Source of the DNA: Pelomonas cellulosilytica
GTDB taxonomy: Bacteria > Pseudomonadota > Gammaproteobacteria > Burkholderiales > Burkholderiaceae_C
Reading direction: 5' to 3'
DNA: 64,000 nt
NCBI RefSeq assembly: GCF_021353265.1
Contig: NZ_JAJTWU010000003.1
Location: forward strand, 310,001-374,000
This document shows positions 15,818-24,699 of this stretch, piece by piece; position 1 is the stretch's first letter, and each line of letters starts with the position of its first letter. A program made the position numbers and the translations under genes. The notes below the pieces were generated by a model. The model was given only the letters and a program-made list of their open reading frames with translations. It ran no database searches and was not told the origin of the DNA.

Positions 15818-18763
15818 TCAGCGCCGGTAGGCGGTCACTTCCGCCACGTCGATCTGGCCGGCCGCCATGAAGCGCTGCGCATAAGCCAGGCACACGCCCG
15901 ACTGCAGGAACAAGTCGAACAGCTCGGGGTCGAGATGACCCTCGCGGGCCATGCGCTGCATCAGAGTCAATGCCTCGGACAGAAGCTTGCCCGCCTTGTA
16001 CGGCCGGTCGCTGGCCGTCAGCGCCTCGAAGACGTCGGCGATCGCCATCATGCGCGCCTGCAGGCTCATCTGCTCACCCCGCAACTGGCGCGGATAGCCC
16101 CGGCCATCCATGCGCTCGTGGTGGCCACCGGCAATCTCCGGCACGCTCTTCAGATGACGCGGGAAGGGCAGCTCCTCCAGCATCTTGATCGTCTGCACGA
16201 TGTGCTCGTTGATCTTGTAGCGCTCCTCTTCGGTCAGCGTACCGCGCGACACCGTCAGGTTGTGCAGTTCGCCCTGGTGGTAGAGGTGCTCCGGCTGGCC
16301 GATGCGGAAGCCCCAGCGGTTGTCCTCGGGCAGCGTCTCGCCGGCCGGGCGCGGCAGCACATGCTCCGGCTTGTCGGCCAGCAGCAGCTCCTGCGCGGGC
16401 AGGACCGGCCGTGGGCGGCGCAGGCGGCCCAACTCGTCGGGGGACAGCCCCAGGCTGTCGTCGAGAGTGCGCTGCCAGCGGCGCATGCCGATCTCGCGAA
16501 GCCGCGCCAGCCGTTCCGTCCCGAGGGACTCGCCACCCAGATTGCACTCGGCCACGAAAGCGAATTCGTCATCCAGCGCCGCCTGGGCAGGCGCCGCCTC
16601 GGCCCGGGCCAGCGCGCTGCCCGCGGCACCCAGCTGCGCCTCCAGCCGCTCGATCAGCACGTCGCGCTTGAGCACCTCGAAGCGCGTGCGGATCTCGTGG
16701 ATGCGGTTGTAGCGCGTCTCCAGCTTCGTCGCCTTGTCGACGACGTACTCCGGCGTCGTGACCTTGCCGCAGTCGTGCAGCCAGGACGCGATGTGCAAGG
16801 CCTCCCACTCCTCCTCGTTCATCGCGAACGACGCAAAGGGCCCGGACGTGGCATCGCAGGCCGCCTGGGCCAGCATGCGCGTGAGCTCGGGCACCCGCAA
16901 GCAATGGCCGCCGGTGTAGGGGCTCTTCGCATCGATGGCGCCGGCCACGAGCTGGATGAAGCTCTCCAGCAGCTCCTTGCGGGCACGCAGCAGCAGCTGG
17001 TTGTCGATGGCCAGCGCCGCCGTGCCCGACAGGGCGCGCACGAAAGCCACCCGTGCACCGCCCAGCGACTGCGCAGTGCCCTGGTCCGGCAGCGGGAAGG
17101 ACAGCGTCAGCGTGCCGATGGTCTCGCTCAGCCGGTTCTTCAGCGGCAGCGACAGCAGCCGCATCCGCGCTGCGCTTAGGCCGGCAAACAGCGGCTCGTA
17201 GGCCTTCAGGTGGGCCGGGTCGCTCCAGCTCAGGTCCACCTCCACCGGCGCATCGGCGCGCAGCGCCTGCGCCGGCGCGCCCAGGCTGTCTGCGGCGCCC
17301 ACGTCCCATACCATCCCCGCGCGCGGTGCCGACTGCCCCAGCAGCCGCGTCGCGGCCGGCCGCAGCTGTGCACCGTCGTCAGACAACAGATGCACAGCCC
17401 CTCCGCTGGCCCCGGACACGGCAATCGTCTCCCGCAGGATCAGGTCCAGCAGCTTGTCGAAGTCACGCTCGGCACTCAACGCGGTGCTGATGTCCAGGAA
17501 ATGGCGCAGCGAATGCTTCATCGCCGTCATCGACACGGCCAGCCGGTCGACCTCGCGGATGAGGCTGCCGCGCGGGTCCGGCCCGCCAAACTCGAAGTGA
17601 TGGATGGCCTCGGCCTGGCGGGCCAGCTCGCGCAGCGGCCTGGACACGCGATTGGCCAGCACGTGCACCAGCGGCAGCAGCAGCAGCATCAACCCCAGCG
17701 AGATGTAGAAGCCGTGCCGGCGGCTCTGGATCTGGAAGGCCTGCAGTTCGTCCCGGGGCGACGCCATCAGCAGCGTCAACGGCGCGCCGGCCACCACGCC
17801 GGGGTCCGACACCGCCGCCAGCGGCAGCGCATGCACGACCCACTCGCGGCCGCCGACCTCCTGCACCGGCGCCAGCGCACCCTGGCCGTCGCGCCGGGCC
17901 CAGAGTGCGCGCATCAACGGTGACGCCGATTCACCGACCTTCGGCAACCGCCTGACGGCACCGGACAGCGGGTCACGCCCCTGACCTGCCTCGGCCAGCA
18001 GTTCGCCGCCCGCCGTGGCGATGAGCAGTTCCGCCGAGCGGCTGATCTGCGGGCGCTTGAGCATCGCGCCCAGCGCCGACAGGCTTACGTCGGCCCCCAC
18101 GACGTTGCCGCCATGCGCCTCGGCCAGCGTGACGCCAGGCTCGCGCGTCGTGAAGAACAGATAGGGCTCGGACTGCACGGACCGCCCGTCGCCCGCCCGC
18201 TGTGCCAGTTCGTACCAGGGGCGCGTGCGCGGGTCGAAGACATAGTCCGGCCGTTCGCGATGCTGGATCTCGCGCAGCCCGGCGTCGTAGAAGCGGTAGC
18301 TGCCCCGCGGCGTAGCGACGCCTTCACGTTCCACGCTCTGCAGCGCAAAAGCGGCCTCGGCGGGCGCATCCATCCGGGCGCGGGCCGCGGCGTCGTCCAG
18401 GCGGCGCAGCAGCATGAACGAACCACCCGACGTGCCGACGTAGACCGCCGACACCGACGCATTGCCTCGCAAGAGCGCGACCAGTTGCGGCATCGTGGCC
18501 ATCCGCTCGGCCTCGCTGCCGGCCCGCACCAGCGGCCCGCCGGCCAGCAGGCCGACGCTGACGCGCGCCGGTCGCAATTCGGCCTCCACGACCGCCGCCG
18601 CCTCCCGCCCGATGCGCCGCGCCGCCGCGCCGGCCTGCTGCAGCATCAACGCGTCGCTGCGCGAGAGTTCATGCAACAGCAGCACGCCGTAGACCAGGGC
18701 CACCAGGCCCACCATCAACGTGCCGAGGGTGATGTACAGCGTCTTGGGTTTCAGGTGGGGCAT
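15818..18763 (-). CDS. Membrane HD-GYP cyclic-di-GMP phosphodiesterase with cache and GAF domains and a large insertion
   Basis: A 981-residue sensor enzyme. An N-terminal membrane helix (YITLGTLMVGLVALVYGVLLL) and a second near residue 335 (FYISLGLMLLLLPLVHVLA) enclose a periplasmic cache-like sensor. HAMP-like and GAF-like regions follow (~340-600). The HD-GYP domain has HDCGK at 663-667, NEHIVQTIKML, HHERMDGRGYP from 881, and DVFEALTASDRPYK. All metal ligands and the GYP motif are present, so phosphodiesterase activity is expected. The HD and HHE motifs are 217 residues apart; about 55-65 is usual. The extra ~160 residues (about 690-850) contain a coiled-coil-like charged stretch. Convergent with the cyclodeaminase gene. 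Confidence 0.88.
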   Translation of the reverse strand: MPHLKPKTLYITLGTLMVGLVALVYGVLLLHELSRSDALMLQQAGAAARRIGREAAAVVEAELRPARVSVGLLAGGPLVRAGSEAERMATMPQLVALLRGNASVSAVYVGTSGGSFMLLRRLDDAAARARMDAPAEAAFALQSVEREGVATPRGSYRFYDAGLREIQHRERPDYVFDPRTRPWYELAQRAGDGRSVQSEPYLFFTTREPGVTLAEAHGGNVVGADVSLSALGAMLKRPQISRSAELLIATAGGELLAEAGQGRDPLSGAVRRLPKVGESASPLMRALWARRDGQGALAPVQEVGGREWVVHALPLAAVSDPGVVAGAPLTLLMASPRDELQAFQIQSRRHGFYISLGLMLLLLPLVHVLANRVSRPLRELARQAEAIHHFEFGGPDPRGSLIREVDRLAVSMTAMKHSLRHFLDISTALSAERDFDKLLDLILRETIAVSGASGGAVHLLSDDGAQLRPAATRLLGQSAPRAGMVWDVGAADSLGAPAQALRADAPVEVDLSWSDPAHLKAYEPLFAGLSAARMRLLSLPLKNRLSETIGTLTLSFPLPDQGTAQSLGGARVAFVRALSGTAALAIDNQLLLRARKELLESFIQLVAGAIDAKSPYTGGHCLRVPELTRMLAQAACDATSGPFASFAMNEEEWEALHIASWLHDCGKVTTPEYVVDKATKLETRYNRIHEIRTRFEVLKRDVLIERLEAQLGAAGSALARAEAAPAQAALDDEFAFVAECNLGGESLGTERLARLREIGMRRWQRTLDDSLGLSPDELGRLRRPRPVLPAQELLLADKPEHVLPRPAGETLPEDNRWGFRIGQPEHLYHQGELHNLTVSRGTLTEEERYKINEHIVQTIKMLEELPFPRHLKSVPEIAGGHHERMDGRGYPRQLRGEQMSLQARMMAIADVFEALTASDRPYKAGKLLSEALTLMQRMAREGHLDPELFDLFLQSGVCLAYAQRFMAAGQIDVAEVTAYRR

Positions 18764-18933
18764 GGAGGCAGTATCAGCGCTCAGCAGCGCCCTCGGACAG
18801 CTGCGCGGGGCGATGGCCAGCGCATCGCGACGGGAAAAATTCCGACTTCTCCGCGGCTCAGGTTTCCACCCGATGGGTCGGCAGTGCAGGCTGAGCCCGC
18901 CTGCTCACGCGCCATCATTCCTACACTGCCACC

Positions 18934-19857
18934 ATGGACTACGCCCCATTGATCAAGGAAGTCGGCCGCGGCACTCGTGGCGCGCGGGACCTGAGCCGCG
19001 AGCAGGCCGAGCGGCTGTTCGGCGACATGCTGGACGGCCGGGTGCCCGACCTGGAGCTGGGCGCACTGCTGGTCGCGCTGCGCGTCAAGGGCGAGAGCGC
19101 GGACGAGTTGGCCGGCTTCCTCGCGGCCATGCAGGCGCGCACGGCACGTCTGGCGGCGCCCGACGGCACCCGCACCGTGCTGCTGCCCAGCTTCAACGGC
19201 GCGCGCAAGCAGGCCAACCTGATGCCGCTGGTCGCGCTGCTGCTGGCGCGCGAGGGCGTGCCGGTACTGGTGTTCGGCCGGCACGACTTCGACAGCCGCA
19301 TCAGCCCGTTCGAGCTGCTGGACGCCCTCGGCCTGCCGGCAAGCCCGACGCTGGCCGACGCCGAAGCGCGGCTGGCCGCGACTCGCCTGGCCGTGCTGCC
19401 TTTGCAAATGCTGAACCCTGGGTTGAACGCCTTGATGGCACTGCGGCCCCGCATGGGGCTGCGCAACAGCAGCCACAGCCTGGCCAAGCTACTGGATCCC
19501 TTCCCGCCGGGTCGCGCTGTGCGCGTCGTCGCGGTGACGCACCCGGAATACCTCGACAGCATGTCCGACACGCTGCCGGGACTGACGGCCGGCGGCGGCC
19601 GGGCGCTGCTGATGCGCGCCAGCGAAGGGGAGGCCTACGCCCACCTGCGGCGCAAGGCGCATCTGATCGGCTTTCAAGATGGCGCCATGGCGCCGCTGCA
19701 CCCGGCCGACACCGCGGACCTGGACTGGCCGCTGTCGCCTGCCTGTGCCCCGGCCGAGAACGCCGCGCTCATCCGAGCCATGCTGGATGGCACCGAACCG
19801 GTGCCGCCACGCATCACCGAGCAGGTCGCCACACTGCGGCATCTCGCCACAAATTGA
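18934..19857 (+). CDS. ybiB: YbiB-type DNA-binding protein (TrpD2 family)
   Basis: A 307-residue member of the anthranilate-phosphoribosyltransferase-like family. The start LIKEVGRGTRGARDLSREQAERLFGDMLDGRVPDLELGALLVALRVKGES is the TrpD-type N-terminal helical domain. YbiB proteins keep the fold but lack the phosphoribosyl-diphosphate loop and were found to bind nucleic acid. Here PSFNGARKQANLMPLVALLLAREGVPVLVFG replaces the usual GTGGD-type loop, fitting YbiB rather than TrpD. In Burkholderiales the gene commonly sits ahead of the sulfite reductase operon, as here (115 nt before the TauE-type gene). Confidence 0.88.
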   Translation: MDYAPLIKEVGRGTRGARDLSREQAERLFGDMLDGRVPDLELGALLVALRVKGESADELAGFLAAMQARTARLAAPDGTRTVLLPSFNGARKQANLMPLVALLLAREGVPVLVFGRHDFDSRISPFELLDALGLPASPTLADAEARLAATRLAVLPLQMLNPGLNALMALRPRMGLRNSSHSLAKLLDPFPPGRAVRVVAVTHPEYLDSMSDTLPGLTAGGGRALLMRASEGEAYAHLRRKAHLIGFQDGAMAPLHPADTADLDWPLSPACAPAENAALIRAMLDGTEPVPPRITEQVATLRHLATN

Positions 19858-19972
19858 AGTTGCTTATTCGGCTCGGGCATATAGCCCGAAAAATTAAATA
19901 GTTCTGCCGCAGCGCAACATTCCCTAGAGTCGCGCCCTCGGGTGGCATGGGGCTGCCCTGGGAGCGCACAGG
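19858..19972 (+). promoter_or_regulatory. AT-rich leader of the sulfur operon with a short hairpin
   Basis: This 115-nt gap is clearly richer in A+T than its surroundings and probably holds the promoter of the sulfate-assimilation operon. A perfect inverted repeat TCGGGC-ATATA-GCCCGA (19873-19889) is followed by AAAAATTAAAT rather than a T run, so it is not a terminator for ybiB. It may be a regulator site or RNA element. No convincing -35/-10 pair can be fixed. A CysB-type activator is expected from the pathway but cannot be confirmed by eye. Confidence 0.4.
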
Positions 19973-20743
19973 GTGCTGGACGGAATCGCGATTGCAAGTG
20001 GCTTGGGCGTCGGACTCATCGTCGGCATCACCGGCGTGGGTGGCGGCTCTCTGATGACGCCGTTGCTCCTTTCCGTCTTCAAGCTGAACCCCGCCGTGGC
20101 CATCGGCACGGACCTGTGGTTTGCCTCGCTCACCAAGGTCAGCGGCTCGGTGGCGCATGCGCGCCATGGTCACGTCAACTGGGCCATCGTGCGCCGCATG
20201 CTCAGTGGCTCCATCCCGGCGTCCATCGCCACCATCGCGTGGATGCACCAAACCGGCATCACCAAGGGCTGGGCGTCGACGCTGACGTTCTCGCTGGGCA
20301 TCGCACTGCTGCTGACGGCCGTCGTCGTGGCCTTCAAGCAGAGCTGGCAGCCGCTGGGCCTGCGGCTGGAGCGCTGGATTCCCGAGAGCCGCAAGCCGAT
20401 GCTGCTCATCGCGCTGGGCCTGCTCCTGGGCGTGCTGGTGTCGCTGTCGTCGATCGGCGCCGGGGCCATTGGCGCAACGCTGATCCTGCTCATCCATCCC
20501 CGCATGCGTGCCCGCGACATCGTCGGCACCGACATCGCGCATGCCGTGCCGCTGACCTTCGTCGCCGGCGTCGGCCATGCCAGCCTCGGCAACGTGGACT
20601 GGGCGCTGCTCGGTTCCCTGCTCATCGGATCCCTGCCCGGCATCTGGCTGGGCGCCCAACTGACCCGCCGCCTGCCGGACGGCATCGTGCGCAGCCTGCT
20701 GTGCGCGTCGCTGCTGATGGCCGGCTGGAAAGTGATTCACTAA
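19973..20743 (+). CDS. TauE/SafE-family sulfur anion transporter
   Basis: A 256-residue membrane protein starting with GTG 19973 after a GGGAG site. The N-terminal GLGVGLIVGITGVGGGSLMTPLLL and the second-half repeat LGLLLGVLVSLSSIGAGAIGATLILL are the paired TauE/SafE signatures, with about eight hydrophobic segments. The family exports or imports sulfite, sulfoacetate or other sulfur anions. Position 12 nt ahead of the sulfite reductase gene points to sulfite or sulfate handling. Direction and exact substrate are not known. Confidence 0.88.
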   Translation: MLDGIAIASGLGVGLIVGITGVGGGSLMTPLLLSVFKLNPAVAIGTDLWFASLTKVSGSVAHARHGHVNWAIVRRMLSGSIPASIATIAWMHQTGITKGWASTLTFSLGIALLLTAVVVAFKQSWQPLGLRLERWIPESRKPMLLIALGLLLGVLVSLSSIGAGAIGATLILLIHPRMRARDIVGTDIAHAVPLTFVAGVGHASLGNVDWALLGSLLIGSLPGIWLGAQLTRRLPDGIVRSLLCASLLMAGWKVIH

Positions 20744-20755
20744 AAGACCTCATCG

Positions 20756-22483
20756 ATGTACCAGTACACCGACTTCGACCGCCGCTTCGTCCGCGCCCGT
20801 GCCGCGCAGTACCGCGACCAGCTCGAACGCCATCTCGCCGGCCAGCTTGGCACCGACGAGTTCCGTGCGCTGCGACTGCAGAATGGCTGGTACATCCAGC
20901 GCCATGCGCCGATGCTGCGCGTGGCCGTGCCGTACGGCGAACTGAGCAGCCGCCAGCTGCGCCAGCTGGCCCGCATCGCCCGCGAGTACGACGTCGTGCA
21001 GGACGGTCCCTTCAAGGGCCAGGGCGGCTATGCGCACTTCACGACGCGCCAGAACGCCCAGTACAACTGGATCCCGCTCGACAAGAGCGCCGACGTGATG
21101 GACCTGCTGGCCGAGGTCGACATGCACGGCATCCAGACCAGCGGCAACTGCATCCGCAACATCACCAGCGACGCCTTCGCCGGCATCGCGCCAGACGAGC
21201 TCGTCGACCCGCGGCCCTACTGCGAGATCCTGCGGCAGTGGAGCACGCTGCACCCCGAGTTCGCCCACCTGCCGCGCAAGTTCAAGATTGCGATCAGCGG
21301 CGCGGCCGAAGACCGCGCGGCCATCGGCTGGCATGACATCGGCCTGCAGCTGAAGAAGAACGCGTCCGGCGACGTGGGCTTCCAGGTCTTCGTCGGCGGT
21401 GGCATGGGCCGCACGCCTATTCCCGGCGTGGAGATCAACGCCTTCGTGCCGTGGCAGCACATCCTCGTCTACCTCGAGGCCATCGTGCGCTGCTACAACC
21501 TCGCCGGTCGGCGCGACAACCTCTACAAGGCCCGCATCAAGATCCTCGTCAAGGCCGAAGGCCAGAAGTTCTTCGATGCGGTCAACGAGGAGTTCGCCCG
21601 CATCCTCGCCGACGACCCGTCCGGGCACGAGCAGATCATTCCGCAGGCCGAGCTGGACCGCGTGAAGGCCAGCTTCGTCGACCCGGCCGGGGTCGCCGCG
21701 GCCGCCGAGCCGGCGCTCGACGCTGGCAACACCGCCCTGGACCCGCAATTCGGCCGCTGGCTGCAGCGCAACGTGCACGGCCACCGCGTGTCCGGCTACC
21801 GCGCCGTCACGCTGAGCCTCAAGCGCGTCGGTATCCCGCCCGGCGACACGTCGGCCGATGTGATGGACACCGCCGCCGCTCTGGCCGACCAGTTCAGCCA
21901 CGGCGAGCTGCGCGTGACGCACCGCCAGAACCTCGTGCTGCCCTGGGTGAAGGCCGCCGACCTGCCCGAGCTGTTCCAGGCCGCGCGCGCCGCCGGCTTC
22001 GCGACCGCTAACGCCGGCCTGCTGACCGACCAGATCGCCTGCCCCGGCGGCGACTACTGCGCGCTGGCCAACGCCCGCTCGCTGCCGCTGGCCGCCGCCA
22101 TCGCGGAGCGCTACCAGGACCCGGACGAGCTCGAAGACCTCGGCGAGATCGACCTGCACATCAGCGGCTGCATCAACAGCTGCGGCCACCACCACAGCGG
22201 CCACATCGGCATCCTCGGCGTCGACAAGGACGGCACCGAGTGGTATCAGCTCACACTCGGCGGCGGCGACGGCACGAAGCTCGCCGGCGGCACCGTGGCC
22301 GGCAAGGTCATCGGCCCGAGCTTCGCGGCCGACGAGATCGCGGACGCTATCGACGCCGTCATCGACACCTTCAAGCGCGAACGCCTGGCCGGCGAGCACT
22401 TCATCGACGCAGTGAAGCGCCTGGGCCTGGAGCCGTTCAAGACCGCGGCCAACGCCGTTCGCACGTCCACCGCCAAGGCCTGA
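20756..22483 (+). CDS. cysI: Assimilatory sulfite reductase hemoprotein (nitrite/sulfite reductase family)
   Basis: A 575-residue siroheme/[4Fe-4S] enzyme reducing sulfite to sulfide with six electrons. It has the two-fold repeat of the family: ferredoxin-like half-domains (KGQGGYAHFTTRQNAQYNW and GELRVTHRQNLVLPWV), then the cluster and siroheme ligands in TDQIACPGGDYCALANARS (C-x5-C) and HISGCINSCGHHHSGHIGI (C-x3-C). All four Cys are present. There is no cysJ flavoprotein gene in the operon; a ferredoxin and a ferredoxin-NADP reductase lie at its end and could be the electron source. Nitrite reductase activity cannot be excluded from sequence, but the neighbours are all sulfur genes. Confidence 0.9.
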   Translation: MYQYTDFDRRFVRARAAQYRDQLERHLAGQLGTDEFRALRLQNGWYIQRHAPMLRVAVPYGELSSRQLRQLARIAREYDVVQDGPFKGQGGYAHFTTRQNAQYNWIPLDKSADVMDLLAEVDMHGIQTSGNCIRNITSDAFAGIAPDELVDPRPYCEILRQWSTLHPEFAHLPRKFKIAISGAAEDRAAIGWHDIGLQLKKNASGDVGFQVFVGGGMGRTPIPGVEINAFVPWQHILVYLEAIVRCYNLAGRRDNLYKARIKILVKAEGQKFFDAVNEEFARILADDPSGHEQIIPQAELDRVKASFVDPAGVAAAAEPALDAGNTALDPQFGRWLQRNVHGHRVSGYRAVTLSLKRVGIPPGDTSADVMDTAAALADQFSHGELRVTHRQNLVLPWVKAADLPELFQAARAAGFATANAGLLTDQIACPGGDYCALANARSLPLAAAIAERYQDPDELEDLGEIDLHISGCINSCGHHHSGHIGILGVDKDGTEWYQLTLGGGDGTKLAGGTVAGKVIGPSFAADEIADAIDAVIDTFKRERLAGEHFIDAVKRLGLEPFKTAANAVRTSTAKA

Positions 22484-22490
22484 TCACGTC

Positions 22491-22985
22491 ATGAAGTTCA
22501 TCAACGCCACTACCTGCGCCTGGAAGCACGCCATCGGCGAAGACGGCCCCAAGCCCGATCCCGATCCCGCACCCAACCGCCTGCTCACGCTGGAGCAATG
22601 GCATGCCGTGAAAGACCACTGGCCGCACGACGTGAAGGTCGGCATCGAGTTACCGAACGACCGCGACATCGACGAACTGGCACCGCACCTGCACCGCATC
22701 GCCCTCGTCGTGCTGGAGTTCCCGAAGTGGACCGACGGCCGTGCCTACAGCCAGGCCCACATCCTGCGCATCCGCCACAAGTTCACCGGCGCCATCCGCG
22801 CCCGCGGCGAAGTGCTCGTCGACATGATGCAGCTGCTCGCACGCACCGGCTTCGATGAGGTCATCCTGCGCGGTGACCAGAACCCCGCCGTCGCGCAGAA
22901 GGCGCTGGACCTGTTCGCGCCGGTGGGCTTCTATCAGGGCGACGTGGCGGAGACACGCCCGTGGTTCCTGAGGAGCGCCGCATGA
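22491..22985 (+). CDS. DUF934 protein of the sulfite reductase operon
   Basis: A 164-residue soluble protein of the DUF934 family, found next to cysI in many Alpha- and Betaproteobacteria. Visible conserved stretches are RLLTLEQWHAVKDHWP, VGIELPNDRDIDELAPHLHRIALVVLEFPKWTDGRAYSQAHILRIRHKFTGAIRARGEVLVDMMQLLARTGFDEV and a C-terminal PWFLRS. Its biochemical role is not established. A part in sulfite reduction is inferred from strict gene neighbourhood. The stop codon overlaps the start of cysH (ATGA). Confidence 0.88.
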   Translation: MKFINATTCAWKHAIGEDGPKPDPDPAPNRLLTLEQWHAVKDHWPHDVKVGIELPNDRDIDELAPHLHRIALVVLEFPKWTDGRAYSQAHILRIRHKFTGAIRARGEVLVDMMQLLARTGFDEVILRGDQNPAVAQKALDLFAPVGFYQGDVAETRPWFLRSAA

Positions 22986-23737
22986 GCGAGAGCAGCGCCC
23001 TGCCCTGGGCGGCGGCGCCGGCCTCGGGCAATGCCATCGGTCTCTACGCCAAATGGACGCCGGCACTGGACGCCAAGATCGAGGCTGCGCTGCAACGCCT
23101 GCGCGACGCCAACATCGCGCACGGCGACGGCCTGGTGCAGAGCAGCAGCCTGGGCGTCGAGGACATGGTCATCACCGACCTGATCTCGCGCACGGGCCTG
23201 CCCGTCCACATCTCGACGCTGGACACCGGCAAGCTGCACGCCCAGACGCTGGGCCTGCTGCCGCAGATCAAGGCACGCTACGGGGTCGAGGTCGAAGTGT
23301 TCACGCCCGTGGCCGACGCCGTCATCCAGTTCGTCCGCAAGGAGGGCGATGACGCGATGTACAAGAGCATCTCGCTGCGCAAGGCCTGCTGCGGCGTGCG
23401 CAAGATGGAGCCGCTTGGCCGCATGCTGAAGGGCCACACGGCCTGGATCACGGGGCTGCGCCGCGAGCAATCGGGCGCCCGCGGCGACGTGGCCTTCGAC
23501 GAAGACGACGGCAATGGACGCCGCAAGATCAGCCCCATCGCCGACTGGACCTGGGCTGAAGTCTGGGCCTACGTCGAGAAGTACGCCGTCCCCTACAACC
23601 CGCTGCATGATCAGTTCATGCCCAGCATCGGCTGCGCGCCCTGCACGCGCGCCATTGCTGTGGGAGAAGACTTCCGCGCCGGTCGCTGGTGGTGGGAGGA
23701 CTCCACCAAGGAATGCGGTCTCCACGCCAAATCATGA
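22982..23737 (+). CDS. cysH: Adenylylsulfate (APS) reductase, [4Fe-4S] type
   Basis: A 251-residue enzyme reducing adenylylsulfate to sulfite and AMP with thioredoxin. The start is ATG 22982, overlapping the DUF934 stop. It has the PAPS-reductase fold (DGLVQSSSLGVEDMVITDLI, TLDTGKLHAQTL). Both Cys pairs that bind the [4Fe-4S] cluster in APS-type enzymes are present, KACCGVRKMEPL and GCAPCTRAI, as is the C-terminal nucleophile in KECGLH. The cluster marks it as using APS rather than PAPS, which fits the absence of cysC (APS kinase) from the operon. Confidence 0.93.
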   Translation: MSESSALPWAAAPASGNAIGLYAKWTPALDAKIEAALQRLRDANIAHGDGLVQSSSLGVEDMVITDLISRTGLPVHISTLDTGKLHAQTLGLLPQIKARYGVEVEVFTPVADAVIQFVRKEGDDAMYKSISLRKACCGVRKMEPLGRMLKGHTAWITGLRREQSGARGDVAFDEDDGNGRRKISPIADWTWAEVWAYVEKYAVPYNPLHDQFMPSIGCAPCTRAIAVGEDFRAGRWWWEDSTKECGLHAKS

Positions 23738-24699
23738 ACGCTGCTGTGAAACCCGAACAACTCATCGCCGACGTCGACCACGCGCACCTGGATGCGCTGG
23801 AAGAAGAGGCCATCTTCATCCTGCGCGAGGTGGCTGCGAGCTTCGAGCGCCCCGCGCTGCTGTTCTCCGGCGGCAAGGACTCCTGCGTCGTACTGCGCCT
23901 GGCCGAGAAGGCCTTCAAGATGAAGAACGCCGCGCACCCGAGCGGCTACTCGGGCTCGCTGCCCTTCCCACTGGTGCACATCGACACGGGCCACAACTTC
24001 CCGGAGGTCATCACCTTCCGTGACCAGCGCGTCGCCGACATGGGTGAGCGCCTGATCGTCGGACACCTCGAAGACAGCATGGCCAAAGGCACCATCCGCC
24101 TCGCCCACCCGCTGGAGAGCCGCAACGGCCACCAGACTGTGACGCTGCTGGAGACCATCGAGGAGCACAAGTTCGACGCCCTCATCGGCGGCGCCCGCCG
24201 CGACGAGGAGAAGGCGCGTGCCAAGGAGCGCATCTTCAGCCATCGCGACAGCTTCGGACAATGGCAGCCCAAGGAGCAACGCCCCGAGCTATGGACGCTG
24301 TTCAACACGCGCATCCGCCCGGGCGAACACTTCCGCTGCTTCCCCATCAGCAACTGGACCGAGCTGGACGTGTGGCTCTACATCGCCCGCGAGAACATTC
24401 CGCTGCCACCGATGTACTACGCGCACGAGCGCCAGGTCATTCGCCGCAAGGGCCTGCTGGTGCCGCTGACCGACGTGACGCCGCCCGAGGCCGGCGAGAC
24501 CGTCGAGACCGTCCAGGTGCGCTTCCGCACCGTGGGCGACATGACCTGCACCTGCCCGGTCGAGAGCCCCGCTGCGAATGCGAGCGAGGTCGTGGCCGAG
24601 ACGCTGACCGTCACCGTCAGCGAACGCGGCGCCACGCGCATGGACGACCGCACCAGCGAAGCTTCGATGGAGAAGCGCAAGAAAGAGGGCTACTTCTAA
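23734..24699 (+). CDS. cysD: Sulfate adenylyltransferase subunit 2
   Basis: A 321-residue small subunit of ATP sulfurylase, which adenylylates sulfate to APS. Start at ATG 23734, overlapping the cysH stop (ATGA). The PP-loop SGGKDS appears in PALLFSGGKDSCVVLRLAEKAF. Family stretches include FPLVHIDTGHNFPEVITFRD, GGARRDEEKARAKERIFSHRDSFGQW and LDVWLYIARENIPLPPMYYAHER. The C-terminal KRKKEGYF is typical. It works with CysN, whose start codon overlaps this stop codon (TAATG), so the two subunits are translationally coupled. Confidence 0.95.
   Translation: MNAAVKPEQLIADVDHAHLDALEEEAIFILREVAASFERPALLFSGGKDSCVVLRLAEKAFKMKNAAHPSGYSGSLPFPLVHIDTGHNFPEVITFRDQRVADMGERLIVGHLEDSMAKGTIRLAHPLESRNGHQTVTLLETIEEHKFDALIGGARRDEEKARAKERIFSHRDSFGQWQPKEQRPELWTLFNTRIRPGEHFRCFPISNWTELDVWLYIARENIPLPPMYYAHERQVIRRKGLLVPLTDVTPPEAGETVETVQVRFRTVGDMTCTCPVESPAANASEVVAETLTVTVSERGATRMDDRTSEASMEKRKKEGYF

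Noticed and set aside
19873-19889. Hairpin TCGGGC-ATATA-GCCCGA as terminator of ybiB
   Set aside because: The stem is only 6 bp and is followed by A-rich rather than T-rich sequence on the transcribed strand.
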